Shown here: positions 15,803-23,902 of the stretch, one piece after another
Numbering within the stretch: position 1 is the stretch's first letter
Layout: each line of letters opens with the position of its first letter
Assembly (NCBI GenBank): GCA_021604585.1
Contig: BQJG01000009.1
Coordinates: 1-62,932 of the forward strand
Length of the DNA stretch: 62,932 nt
Origin: Hyphococcus sp.
GTDB lineage: Bacteria > Pseudomonadota > Alphaproteobacteria > Caulobacterales > Parvularculaceae
Reading direction: 5' to 3'
The notes under the pieces: model-generated
The model's input: only the letters and a program-made list of their open reading frames with translations
Told to the model about the DNA's origin: nothing
Database searches by the model: none
Program-made: the position numbers and the translations under genes

Positions 15803-16279
15803 TTAGTCTTTCAGCGTAATGACAACCACGTCGCCCGGCGCCACCGCAACTTTCGTTTCATTGTAGCGGGGCTTGCGCAGCTTCGGGATGACGCCGTTGG
15901 AGAACGCCACCGGCTCTTTCGGCCGGCCAAGGACTTTGCCGCGATTTAAAATGCCGTCGCCATTTTGATCCAGATAGGCGGCAAAGGCGTACTCGCCCGG
16001 CTCCAGATCAGCGAGCGGCAACACAGCAACGCCATCTTCATCAAGGCGAGCTTCGTGCTTTGCGCGCGCTTCATGCAGGAAGGCGTCTTCGCTATCGTAG
16101 ATGCTGAGACGAACGGCCTGTCCCGGCGCAGCGACAAAATCGGTCTTCACAGCCGCCACGGCGAAGGCAGGGTCTGCGTATTTTGCGAAAGGGTTGACGA
16201 TGCCAGGCGCGGAATCCGCATGCGCGGCGCCGGCGACAACCAACAAAACCCCAATCCCCAAAACTCTACGCACGATCAC
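15803..16279 (-). CDS. DUF2141 secreted protein
   Basis: A 158-aa secreted protein with a signal peptide (about 1-20) and a DUF2141 beta-sandwich domain ending in the family pattern LEPGEYAFAAYLDQNGDGIL and GRPKEPVAFSNG. Function unknown. There is no ATG in a sensible place; GTG at 16279 is chosen because it gives a proper signal peptide and follows AAAGAGA. GTG at 16273 is an alternative. Upstream to 16483 I see only a 6-bp inverted repeat CCGCCC/GGGCGG near 16293-16315. Confidence 0.75.
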   Translation of the reverse strand: MIVRRVLGIGVLLVVAGAAHADSAPGIVNPFAKYADPAFAVAAVKTDFVAAPGQAVRLSIYDSEDAFLHEARAKHEARLDEDGVAVLPLADLEPGEYAFAAYLDQNGDGILNRGKVLGRPKEPVAFSNGVIPKLRKPRYNETKVAVAPGDVVVITLKD

Positions 16280-16483
16280 TCTCTTTTTGTCCGCCCGATA
16301 GTCCGCATTGGGCGGTTTCAGGCATTGGTCACTAAGCGCCACGATCTTCGCACTTGCAACAAAAAATTTAAGGCAAATTCCGCAGGGCGCAAGCAGCTTT
16401 ACCGTTCCTTAACCATATGATGCGCCCGGAATCTTGCGATTCAACTAAAATTGCGGTCACGCTGTCGCGAAGTGACGCAGTTG

Positions 16484-17113
16484 TTACCGCGCCGCCACGC
16501 CACCGGTCATGAATCCGGCGATTTTCGGCGCGCCCTTGGCATAATGCTGGTCGAGCTGCTCGATCTCAAAGCCTGCCGCCCGGATCAACGCTGCGGGATC
16601 CCGGTTCAAGTGACAGCCGCCCGCCAGCTTTCCCCAGATGCCATTCACGCGGTTTTGCCATTTCGCGACGCCTGCGTCCGGGGCGATCCCGTGCTCGAGA
16701 AAAACCAGCTTGCCGCCGGGCTTCAATACGCGACGCATGCCCGCGAGCGCCGCCTCCACGCCGGGAATGGTGCACAAGGCATAGGTGACCAGCACCGTAT
16801 CCACCGAGGCGTCCGCCAAAGGAATTTCTTCACCCGGCAGGTCGAGCCACTCCAGCGGAAAGGAGAAATCGCCAATCCTTTTCAACGCACGTTTGCGCCA
16901 CGCAGCCGATGGTTCCAGCGCATAAAGGTGGCTGATTGCGCTTTGATCATAATGCGGCGCGTTATGCCCGGAGCCAAAACCGATTTCGAGCACGACGCCT
17001 TTTGCTTGTGGGACGATTTTCGCGCGCTCGCGTGTGATCGCTTTCATCCCGCAGGCACAGGAGACCAGCATCGGTTCAATATGATTGCCGTAAAAACTCA
17101 CGATCACATCCAT
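16484..17113 (-). CDS. Class I SAM-dependent methyltransferase (UbiE/PMT-like)
   Basis: A 209-aa cytoplasmic methyltransferase. Motif I is VVLEIGFGSGHN (about 40-51), motif II ALCTIPGVEAAL, and motif III RVLKPGGKLVFLEHG. The architecture resembles small UbiE-type and phospholipid N-methyltransferase-like enzymes; the substrate cannot be told. No strong ribosome-binding site precedes the ATG at 17113. Confidence 0.82.
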   Translation of the reverse strand: MDVIVSFYGNHIEPMLVSCACGMKAITRERAKIVPQAKGVVLEIGFGSGHNAPHYDQSAISHLYALEPSAAWRKRALKRIGDFSFPLEWLDLPGEEIPLADASVDTVLVTYALCTIPGVEAALAGMRRVLKPGGKLVFLEHGIAPDAGVAKWQNRVNGIWGKLAGGCHLNRDPAALIRAAGFEIEQLDQHYAKGAPKIAGFMTGGVAAR

Positions 17114-17203
17114 TCATTCATTCAAGGGATGCGGCGAATAGCAAAAGGTTCGCATGAACGCGAAGAGTTTTCGCAGTCGAAATGCAGCTGACCGGCATAT
17201 ACG

Positions 17204-18208
17204 CTACGGCCGGGGCGCGATTCCGTCATCGAGGCCAAGAATGACGCGGTCCGGCGGCTTGTGGCCGTCAGCGAACATCTTGATGTTGATGATCATCCGC
17301 TCGCCCATTTCCATTCGGCTTTCCACTGTCGCTGACGCCATATGCGGCAACAACACAACATTCGGCGCCTTCAGCAGTTTTTCGCTCGGTGCGCCGCGTT
17401 CATAAACATCAAGCCCTGCGCCGGCGAGACGGCCTTCTTCAATCATCCCGGCGAGTGTTTCTTCATCGACGATCTCGCCGCGCGACACGTTCACCACATA
17501 AGCTTGCGGCTGCAATAATTCGAGGCGGCGACGCGACAGCAAATGAAATGTCGCAGGCGTATGCGGACAATTGACTGATACGATGTCAACGCGCGCCAGC
17601 ATCTGATCGAGGCTATCCCAGTAAGTCGCGTCGAGTTCCTCCTCGATATGCGGGTTGATCGGCGTACGGTTGTGATAATGGATCGACAATCCGAAAGCGC
17701 GAGCACGCCGCGCGATCGCCTCGCCCACGCGGCCAAGCCCGATGATCCCGAGTTTTTTGCCGCGCACGCGCCGCCCCAGCATCCAGGTCGGCGACCAGCC
17801 ATGAAATTGGCCCGTCTCCAGCGCGCGCACCCCCTCGACCATGCGTCGCGGCACGGCGAGAATAAGGGCCATCGCCATATCCGCCGCATCTTCCGCCAGA
17901 ACGGAGGGCGTGTTGGTGACAGTGATGCCGCGCGCATTCGCAGCAGCGACATCAATGTGGTCGGTTCCCGCGCCAAAATTCGCCACCAGACGCAAACGAT
18001 CGCCAACCGCCGCAAAGAACGCTGTATCCAGTTTGTCGCCGAGGGTCGCCGCCAGCACGTCTGCGCCGCTGGCCCGCTCCACCAAGGCGGCAGGCGAAAG
18101 CGGCGCATCATTTGAATGCAGCCGCGCATCGAATAAGTCGAGCAGCCGCGCCTCAACCGGCTCTGGCAGTTTCCGCGTCAACGCCACGGTGACAATCCTG
18201 GCGGTCAT
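17204..18208 (-). CDS. D-2-hydroxyacid dehydrogenase (glyoxylate/hydroxypyruvate reductase-like)
   Basis: A 334-aa NAD(P)-dependent dehydrogenase. The Rossmann motif GLGRVGEAIARRA lies near 156-168, and the catalytic Arg (NVSRGEIVDE), Glu and His (LLPHMASAT) of the family are visible. It resembles GyaR/GrhA glyoxylate reductases. The ATG at 18208 follows AGGAAA. It is divergent from the SH3 protein gene, a pairing I recall in other alphaproteobacteria, and a CtrA box lies between them. Confidence 0.9.
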   Translation of the reverse strand: MTARIVTVALTRKLPEPVEARLLDLFDARLHSNDAPLSPAALVERASGADVLAATLGDKLDTAFFAAVGDRLRLVANFGAGTDHIDVAAANARGITVTNTPSVLAEDAADMAMALILAVPRRMVEGVRALETGQFHGWSPTWMLGRRVRGKKLGIIGLGRVGEAIARRARAFGLSIHYHNRTPINPHIEEELDATYWDSLDQMLARVDIVSVNCPHTPATFHLLSRRRLELLQPQAYVVNVSRGEIVDEETLAGMIEEGRLAGAGLDVYERGAPSEKLLKAPNVVLLPHMASATVESRMEMGERMIINIKMFADGHKPPDRVILGLDDGIAPRP

Positions 18209-18275
18209 AAATAGTTTCCTGCATGCGCCGCGAACCGGCTTGCGATCTCACGCGAACCGGGAAATGTGCGTCTGG

Positions 18276-18291
18276 TTAACCCAAGATTAAC
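18276..18291. promoter_or_regulatory. CtrA-binding box
   Basis: TTAACCCAAGATTAAC fits the CtrA consensus TTAA-N7-TTAAC exactly. It lies 59 bases upstream of the SH3 protein start and 68 bases upstream of the divergent dehydrogenase start, where a response regulator could control either gene. The site is seen; CtrA control is inferred. Confidence 0.65.
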
Positions 18292-18349
18292 GGCTTTGCC
18301 GTTGTGTAAGGGTTTATTCATCTTTCGCCAGATTTTCGAGCGCCCATTC

Positions 18350-18928
18350 ATGCCGCGTATGTATTTGTTTTCGCCAGTTCGCCTTTTCAGTGTCGCCTAT
18401 TTGACCGGAGCCGCCCTGTTGGCGCAAGCCGCGCCCGTGATCGTGTCCGCCTCTGCTTTAGCGGCGGCGCCGGAGAATGTGCGGCTCGATACGCCATCCG
18501 GCTTGCCAGTGCCGCGTATGGTGTCCCTGAAGGCGGAGAAAACTTTCTGCCGCGCCGGGCCGAGTTTTGCCCACCCTGTTCGCCTCACCTTCATGCGTCA
18601 GGGTTTGCCGGTGATGATCGTCGCCGAAACCCGTGATCACTGGCGCAAAATCCAGGATGCAGAAGGCGATGAGTGCTGGACCCACAAATCCAAACTCTCC
18701 GGCGATGAAACCGCCCTGGTGCTCGAAGATGGCCTGGCGCTCCGGGCCCGACCGGACGCCGGCGCGCCGGCCAGAGCCCGGCTGGGGCGCGGCGTCATCG
18801 CCAAGGTCGAAAGCGCCAGAGGCCCATGGCTGCGCGTCTCAGCGGACGGCGTGAAAGGCTGGGCCCGGGCGTCAGCCTTTTGGGGGGCGCGCGCTGACGC
18901 CCCCCTGGCCGCGTATCACCAGCCCTGA
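18350..18928 (+). CDS. Exported SH3-domain protein
   Basis: A 192-aa protein with an N-terminal signal peptide (about 1-38) and two bacterial SH3-like repeats (about 55-118 and 119-185), with CRAGPSFAHPVR, VAETRDHWRKIQD and ECWTHKSKLSG as in the alphaproteobacterial SH3 protein family next to gyaR-type dehydrogenases. Probably binds peptidoglycan or acts in the envelope. The ATG at 18350 is the first that gives a signal peptide; 18359 is an alternative. Confidence 0.82.
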   Translation: MPRMYLFSPVRLFSVAYLTGAALLAQAAPVIVSASALAAAPENVRLDTPSGLPVPRMVSLKAEKTFCRAGPSFAHPVRLTFMRQGLPVMIVAETRDHWRKIQDAEGDECWTHKSKLSGDETALVLEDGLALRARPDAGAPARARLGRGVIAKVESARGPWLRVSADGVKGWARASAFWGARADAPLAAYHQP

Positions 18929-18956
18929 GATCTTACGGCTGAAACGCCCTCAGAAG

Positions 18957-18976
18957 GTTGCAATGAATGTTGCAAC
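18957..18976. repeat. Palindrome GTTGCAA-N6-TTGCAAC upstream of fabA
   Basis: Perfect 7-bp arms (18957-18963 and 18970-18976) separated by TGAATG, 90 bases before the fabA start. There is no T-run, so an operator is more likely than a terminator. Its binding protein, if any, is unknown. Confidence 0.5.
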
Positions 18977-19066
18977 GCATAATTGACCCTATGCTGCGCC
19001 GCCTTTACCTAACGGCGGACACGCGCGACAATCATCCAAGCGCGAGCAACAAATAAAACAGGGCGC

Positions 19067-19600
19067 ATGAGCGAAAAGAAAAATAGTTTCAGCCGCGAGG
19101 AACTCCTCGAATGCGGCTATCACGGGCTTCGCGGCCCTGGCTCGGCGCAATTGCCGGTGCCGCCGATGTTGATGTTTGACCGCGTCACCAAAATCACCAG
19201 CGATGGCGGGACGTATGGCAAGGGAAAAGTCGTCGCTGAGCTCGACATCAATCCTGATCTTTGGTTCTTTGACTGCCATTTTCCGGGCGATCCGGTGATG
19301 CCTGGCTGTCTCGGGCTGGACGCCCTCTGGCAGCTTGTGGGGTTTTTTCTGACTTGGTCGGAAAACCCCGGTCATGGCCGCGCGCTCGGGGCCAAGGAGA
19401 TTAAATTCTCTGGCATGGTGGTTCCATCAGCGAAGATCGTTACATATGAGCTTGATATCAGGCGCATGATGGCGCGCCCTTTAGTGCTCGGCATTGCTGA
19501 CGGCATTATGAAGGTCGACGGCAAGCAAATTTACGCCGCCAAGGATTTGAGGGTGGGCCTGTTCTCGCGCGAACAACTCGACGCCGGACTCGCGCTATAA
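19067..19600 (+). CDS. fabA: 3-hydroxydecanoyl-ACP dehydratase/isomerase FabA
   Basis: A 177-aa hot-dog-fold enzyme that dehydrates 3-hydroxydecanoyl-ACP and isomerises the trans-2 to the cis-3 product, the branch point to unsaturated fatty acids. Catalytic His71 (CHFPGDPVMPG) and Asp85 (GLDALWQ) are in place. It opens the fabA-fabB-fabI unit. In many alphaproteobacteria irr precedes fabA; here it does not. Confidence 0.96.
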   Translation: MSEKKNSFSREELLECGYHGLRGPGSAQLPVPPMLMFDRVTKITSDGGTYGKGKVVAELDINPDLWFFDCHFPGDPVMPGCLGLDALWQLVGFFLTWSENPGHGRALGAKEIKFSGMVVPSAKIVTYELDIRRMMARPLVLGIADGIMKVDGKQIYAAKDLRVGLFSREQLDAGLAL

Positions 19601-19676
19601 TATTTTGCGCCGTCAACCGCGCCAATTCGGTGCTCAAGTTAAGCAGACGTATTCGGTTGAAGACGAAAGGACTGAT

Positions 19677-20891
19677 ATGCGGCGAGTAGTCATCACTGGG
19701 ATGGGCGTCGTCTCTTCCATCGGCTCGAATGTCGAGGACGTTAAAACGGCCCTTTATGAGAGCCGTTCCGGCATCGCCCATGACGCAAGTTTTGCCGAAC
19801 ATGGTTTCAAATGTCAGGTCTCAGCCCGTCCCGGCATCAATTACGAAGAGATCCTCGATCGCCGCACCCGCCGCTTTATGGGCGAAGGCGCCGCATGGAA
19901 CTATATCGCGATGAAAGAGGCGCTGGAGCAATCGGGACTGAGCGACGACCAGGTCAGTCATCCGATGACCGGCATTATCATGGGCTCCGGCGGCCCTTCG
20001 ACAAAGGCGATTGTCGAAGCCGCAGATATTACGCGCAACACCGGCAGCACCAAAAAAATAGGACCGACGGTCGTTCCCAAAGCCATGGCGTCGACAAACT
20101 CTGCAACGCTCGCCGTGCCGTTTAAAATCCTTGGCGTCAATTATTCCATATCGTCCGCCTGCGCCACATCTGTGCATTGCATTGGCGCGGCTGCGGAACA
20201 GATCATGTGGGGCAAGCAGGATATTGTCTTTGCGGGCGGCGGCGAAGAGCTTGACTGGACGCTCGCCAATATCTTCGACGCCATGGGCGCCATGTCGACA
20301 AACTTTAACGAAACCCCCGCAACGGCCAGCCGCGCCTATGATCGCGATCGCGACGGTTTTGTCATCGCTGGCGGCGCAGCGACTGTCGTTCTCGAAGAAT
20401 ACGAACACGCGAAAAAGCGCGGCGCCAACATTCTTGGCGAGATCGTCGGCTATTTCGCCAATTCCGATGGCTATGACATGGTCCAGCTTTCCGGAGAAGG
20501 CGCGGTGCGCTGCATGCGCGGCGCGCTTGAAACCGTCCGTCAGCCAATCGACTATGTGAACCCGCACGGCACTTCGACGCCGGTCGGTGATCAGAAAGAA
20601 ACGCAAGCGATCCGCGATGTGTTCGGCTCGGACATTCCACCATTCTCTTCGACGAAATCACTGACGGGTCACTCGCTTGGCGCCGTTGGCGCGCAAGAAC
20701 TGGTCTATGGCCTGATTATGATGCGCGACAAGTTTCTTGCAGCATCAGCGCATATTGAAAACATCGATCCGGAATTCGCCGACCTGCCGGTCATTCGCGA
20801 GCGCGTCGACAACGCCAAGATCGATGCATTCCTGACTAACTCCTTCGGCTTCGGCGGCACCAATGGCTGCCTCGTGGTCGCGCGCGCTTAG
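19677..20891 (+). CDS. fabB: Beta-ketoacyl-ACP synthase I FabB
   Basis: A 404-aa condensing enzyme that elongates the cis-3-decenoyl product of FabA. The catalytic triad is Cys162 (SSACATS), His297 (NPHGTSTPVGD) and His332 (LTGHSLGAVG). The ATG at 19677 has AAAGGA upstream; earlier in-frame codons are non-conserved. It follows fabA by 76 bases. Confidence 0.96.
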   Translation: MRRVVITGMGVVSSIGSNVEDVKTALYESRSGIAHDASFAEHGFKCQVSARPGINYEEILDRRTRRFMGEGAAWNYIAMKEALEQSGLSDDQVSHPMTGIIMGSGGPSTKAIVEAADITRNTGSTKKIGPTVVPKAMASTNSATLAVPFKILGVNYSISSACATSVHCIGAAAEQIMWGKQDIVFAGGGEELDWTLANIFDAMGAMSTNFNETPATASRAYDRDRDGFVIAGGAATVVLEEYEHAKKRGANILGEIVGYFANSDGYDMVQLSGEGAVRCMRGALETVRQPIDYVNPHGTSTPVGDQKETQAIRDVFGSDIPPFSSTKSLTGHSLGAVGAQELVYGLIMMRDKFLAASAHIENIDPEFADLPVIRERVDNAKIDAFLTNSFGFGGTNGCLVVARA

Positions 20892-20895
20892 GCCG

Positions 20896-21087
20896 GTGAC
20901 GCAGGAATCCCTTATCGCCGCCGGTATCGCAGCGTTCATCGCCTGCGTCGGCCTGTGGTGGTTCCGCCTGCTGCTCCCCGTGGTGAGAAAACAGCCCAAA
21001 GTGACCAGATTTGGCGTTTACGGCCTCGTCTGGCTCGCCTATTTCATCCTGACCATGATGGTGATCGCGCGTTCGAGCGGCGGCTGA
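20896..21087 (+). CDS. Small inner-membrane protein between fabB and fabI
   Basis: A 63-aa protein with two hydrophobic segments (about 6-25 and 40-58) joined by a basic loop (VVRKQPKVTR). It would start at GTG 20896, four bases after the fabB stop, and runs to 31 bases before fabI. The frame has codon use like the neighbours and fills the gap exactly. I do not recognise a family. A role at the membrane in lipid synthesis would be guesswork. Confidence 0.6.
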   Translation: MTQESLIAAGIAAFIACVGLWWFRLLLPVVRKQPKVTRFGVYGLVWLAYFILTMMVIARSSGG

Positions 21088-21118
21088 GACAATCAAAGAT
21101 AAAAGAGGGTAGAAGACA

Positions 21119-21940
21119 ATGAGCGATGATATCGGCTTTCCCAAAGGCGATCTGATGAAGGGCAAGCGCGGCCTGATCATGGGCGTCGCCAACAAGAATT
21201 CTATTGCCTGGCACATTGCGCAACAACTGCATGCGCAGGGGGCGTCTCTGGCGTTCACTTACGCCAATGAGGCGCTTGAACGGCGGGTGCGTCCGCTCGC
21301 AGAAAGCATTGGCGCCGAGCTAATTCTCGAATGTGATGTGCTTGAGGACGCGTCGATGGATCAGGCGTTCAAATCCGTCAAGGACAAATGGGGCGAACTT
21401 GATTTTCTGGTCCACGCTATCGCCTTCACTGACAAGAGCGCGCTTGAAGGCTCCTTCGTCGAAAACACCACGCGCAAGATTTTCACCGACACCATGGATG
21501 TGTCGGCATTCTCTTTCGTCGATGCTGCAAACCGCGCATCGAAGATGATGAAGCCGGGCGGCTCGATGATCACGCTCACCTATCTTGGTTCTGAGCGCAC
21601 TGTGCCGAACTACAATGTCATGGGTGTTGCGAAGGCCGCGCTTGAGGCTTCAACCCGTTATATTGCGCGCGATCTTGGGCCCAGGGGCATTCGCGTCAAT
21701 GCGATCTCAGCCGGACCGATCAAGACGCTAGCCGCCGCGGGGATTTCCTCCGGCCGCCATATGTTTTCATTCAACCGCATGGCGAGCCCGCTGCGCGATG
21801 ATACGGACCCCAAAGGCGTCGCTGGCGCAGCGCTCTATTTGCTTTCCGATCTGGGCCTGTCCTGCACCGGCGAAACGCATCACGTCGACGCTGGTTTCCA
21901 CATTGTCGGGATGCCTGACGAAGCGTCAGCGAAAGAGTAG
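21119..21940 (+). CDS. fabI: Enoyl-ACP reductase FabI (NADH)
   Basis: A 273-aa short-chain dehydrogenase-type reductase for the last step of each elongation cycle. The FabI pattern Tyr155-x9-Tyr165-x6-Lys172 is exact (LTYLGSERTVPNYNVMGVAK). The N-terminal MGVANKNSIAW cofactor motif is standard. FabI is the target of triclosan and related inhibitors in this family. It is the last gene of the fab unit. Confidence 0.96.
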   Translation: MSDDIGFPKGDLMKGKRGLIMGVANKNSIAWHIAQQLHAQGASLAFTYANEALERRVRPLAESIGAELILECDVLEDASMDQAFKSVKDKWGELDFLVHAIAFTDKSALEGSFVENTTRKIFTDTMDVSAFSFVDAANRASKMMKPGGSMITLTYLGSERTVPNYNVMGVAKAALEASTRYIARDLGPRGIRVNAISAGPIKTLAAAGISSGRHMFSFNRMASPLRDDTDPKGVAGAALYLLSDLGLSCTGETHHVDAGFHIVGMPDEASAKE

Positions 21941-21954
21941 CGCGATAAGCGCTA
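21938..21954. repeat. Hairpin containing both convergent stop codons
   Basis: TAGCGC-GATAA-GCGCTA: the TAG of fabI and the CTA (reverse stop) of the DUF5694 gene are the outer ends of a 6-bp perfect stem. It has no T-run. It may protect both 3' ends or work as a weak bidirectional terminator. Confidence 0.35.
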
Positions 21955-22803
21955 TCGGTCGGCTTTTTCCAGGTACGGAATAGGGTCTACGCGCGAAAAG
22001 CCGGGCGTATGATCAGCAAAATGATCGAGCCAGAATTTGTGGCCTGCGCCGTACACCACAACGACACGGTCGCCCGGCTTGGTGACTTGCGCGAGCTTTG
22101 AAAAAATCTTGGCGTTGCGCATAAACCAATAGGCTTGAAGTTCCGCGCCGGGTTGTGCTTCGCCGCGATCAAACTCGAATGTGCGATAATAAAAATCCGG
22201 AGACGACATTTCACCTTCATTCAAGGCGAGGAGCAGTCCGGCGACGGTGTTGTCTTTTTGCATGGCGCCGAAATCCGCCATCTGCGCCTGAACTTCAGTA
22301 ATCTGTTGTGTGAGCGTGTCGCCTTGGCCTGTAGCCTCAGCATGCGCCATCAATTTATCAAACGGAAAATAGTCCGGTTCACCTTCGCTCGGCTGTTCGT
22401 CAATGCCGTAAACACGGCTAATGCCCGTTTCGTTCGCGAGACGGTAACCGATCTGATAGCGCTCATCGGCATTCTCGACCAACATCTCCGGCGTGAACGC
22501 CTCGAACTTCGGATCGATGTATGCCGGCGCATCTGTAATGCGTTCAACGGCGACGACATTGGGCTTAAACGCTTTTAGCGCATCAGACACTGCCGCAATT
22601 TCAGCCTGGCGTTTTGCCGTCAGCATGTTCTCAATATCAGCGTTGGCGACATCCTGTCCGGGATTTCCCATGTAAAACGAACCGATGACCATCACCTGAA
22701 CAGTCTCTGCGCTTGAAGCCATTGATGCATCAACGACAGGCGCTGCGGCGCTGGCGCAAGCCGCAGCGCCCCACAAGGTAGCTAACGTAAACAACTTTTT
22801 CAT
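21952..22803 (-). CDS. DUF5694 domain secreted protein
   Basis: A 283-aa exported protein with a signal peptide (about 1-19). It has the DUF5694 pattern: VMVIGSFYMGNPGQD near residues 37-51, then KRQAEIAAVSDALKAFKPNVVAVE, and a C-terminal VVVVYGAGHKFWL block. The arrangement recalls TraB/Tiki-type hydrolases, but no activity is known for this family. The ATG at 22803 has GAGG at suitable spacing; ATG 22815 is an alternative. Confidence 0.8.
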   Translation of the reverse strand: MKKLFTLATLWGAAACASAAAPVVDASMASSAETVQVMVIGSFYMGNPGQDVANADIENMLTAKRQAEIAAVSDALKAFKPNVVAVERITDAPAYIDPKFEAFTPEMLVENADERYQIGYRLANETGISRVYGIDEQPSEGEPDYFPFDKLMAHAEATGQGDTLTQQITEVQAQMADFGAMQKDNTVAGLLLALNEGEMSSPDFYYRTFEFDRGEAQPGAELQAYWFMRNAKIFSKLAQVTKPGDRVVVVYGAGHKFWLDHFADHTPGFSRVDPIPYLEKADR

Positions 22804-22906
22804 AACCGCCCTCATCTTCCCGTTACCGGTCAGCCTGCCTGGATCATGAAACAGCGTAAAGTGATTTGCGATGAACGCTGTTGCGATTGCGGTAAGGTGA
22901 TAAGCG

Positions 22907-23902
22907 TCACTCGTCGTTTTTGTGGACGACGAAGACGATTTGCCGAGACCCCTCTCCGCCTGATTGGCCGGAAACAGCAATCCGCGAGATTGAATCATAA
23001 CCGAGATCGCTAATATCTGCGGCGGCGTGCCAAATTGAATCATTGGCGAAGTCGTACGTCATCAATAGCGTGCCGGTGGAGGAAAATGCGGCGGCCGGAA
23101 GGCCTTCCGCGCTAAATGTCAGGAAGAAATCCTGAGCGCCGGGCGGCAATGTCAGCAGTGGCTCGGACACGCCTGCCGCGACATCAACAGCGACGATTTC
23201 ATATTGTCCGCTTTCATCGGAGCGCGTTGCAAACAACGTCGCGCCATCGGGGGAGGATTGCAGAACACGGCCGACATTTTCAAAAACGTCTCGCGCCTCG
23301 TCTGATGCAACATCAACAAACTGTAGCATCGGCGGTTCGCTGCGATAAAACACAGCGAGCGTCGATCCGCCCTGCAGCCATTCATAATAACCAACCGGGC
23401 CGGTCTCGATGACGGCGGCGCCTGTGCCGCCGGGCTCGTGGAGCGCATGCACGCGCGTCATTTCACCGTCTTCGCTTTCCTGAATGAACGACACGCCGCC
23501 ATCGGGCGCCGGCTTGGGCGAGAATTCGCTTTTCTCAAGCGTAGTGGTGATCTGTTTTTTTGCTCCAGAAGCAAGGTCGTAGGTCCACAGATCGGTCTTT
23601 CCATTCTCGTTTCCCGCCACATAGTAGAACCGGTCCTGATCGGGGCCCACAAACATGGGCTGGCTCTGATAAGCCGGCGCCGCAAGGATCGCCGTAATAT
23701 TGGAAATTGAGAAAGAAACGCCGTCCGCCGGGCTGGAAAGCTCCCCTGCCAGAATATGCGACACCGGCAAGTCGCTTGTCGCGGCGGCCAGATATGGCGC
23801 GGGCGCCGCAGACTCTGGACCCTTCGCATCATCAGGCTTTGGCTGACACGCCGCCGCAAGCACGAACAGTCCGGCGAAGGCGCCTTTCGCAATCCGGCTC
23901 AT
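22907..23902 (-). CDS. Lipoprotein with TolB-like beta-propeller
   Basis: A 331-aa lipoprotein (lipobox LAAAC, Cys19) with repeats typical of PD40/TolB-like propellers, for example DRFYYVAGNENGKTDLWTYD and DGATLFATRSDESGQYEIV. Its ATG overlaps the stop of the S10 carboxypeptidase gene by four bases, so the two are co-translated. It may be a partner or scaffold for the peptidase; no catalytic residues are evident. Confidence 0.75.
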   Translation of the reverse strand: MSRIAKGAFAGLFVLAAACQPKPDDAKGPESAAPAPYLAAATSDLPVSHILAGELSSPADGVSFSISNITAILAAPAYQSQPMFVGPDQDRFYYVAGNENGKTDLWTYDLASGAKKQITTTLEKSEFSPKPAPDGGVSFIQESEDGEMTRVHALHEPGGTGAAVIETGPVGYYEWLQGGSTLAVFYRSEPPMLQFVDVASDEARDVFENVGRVLQSSPDGATLFATRSDESGQYEIVAVDVAAGVSEPLLTLPPGAQDFFLTFSAEGLPAAAFSSTGTLLMTYDFANDSIWHAAADISDLGYDSISRIAVSGQSGGEGSRQIVFVVHKNDE

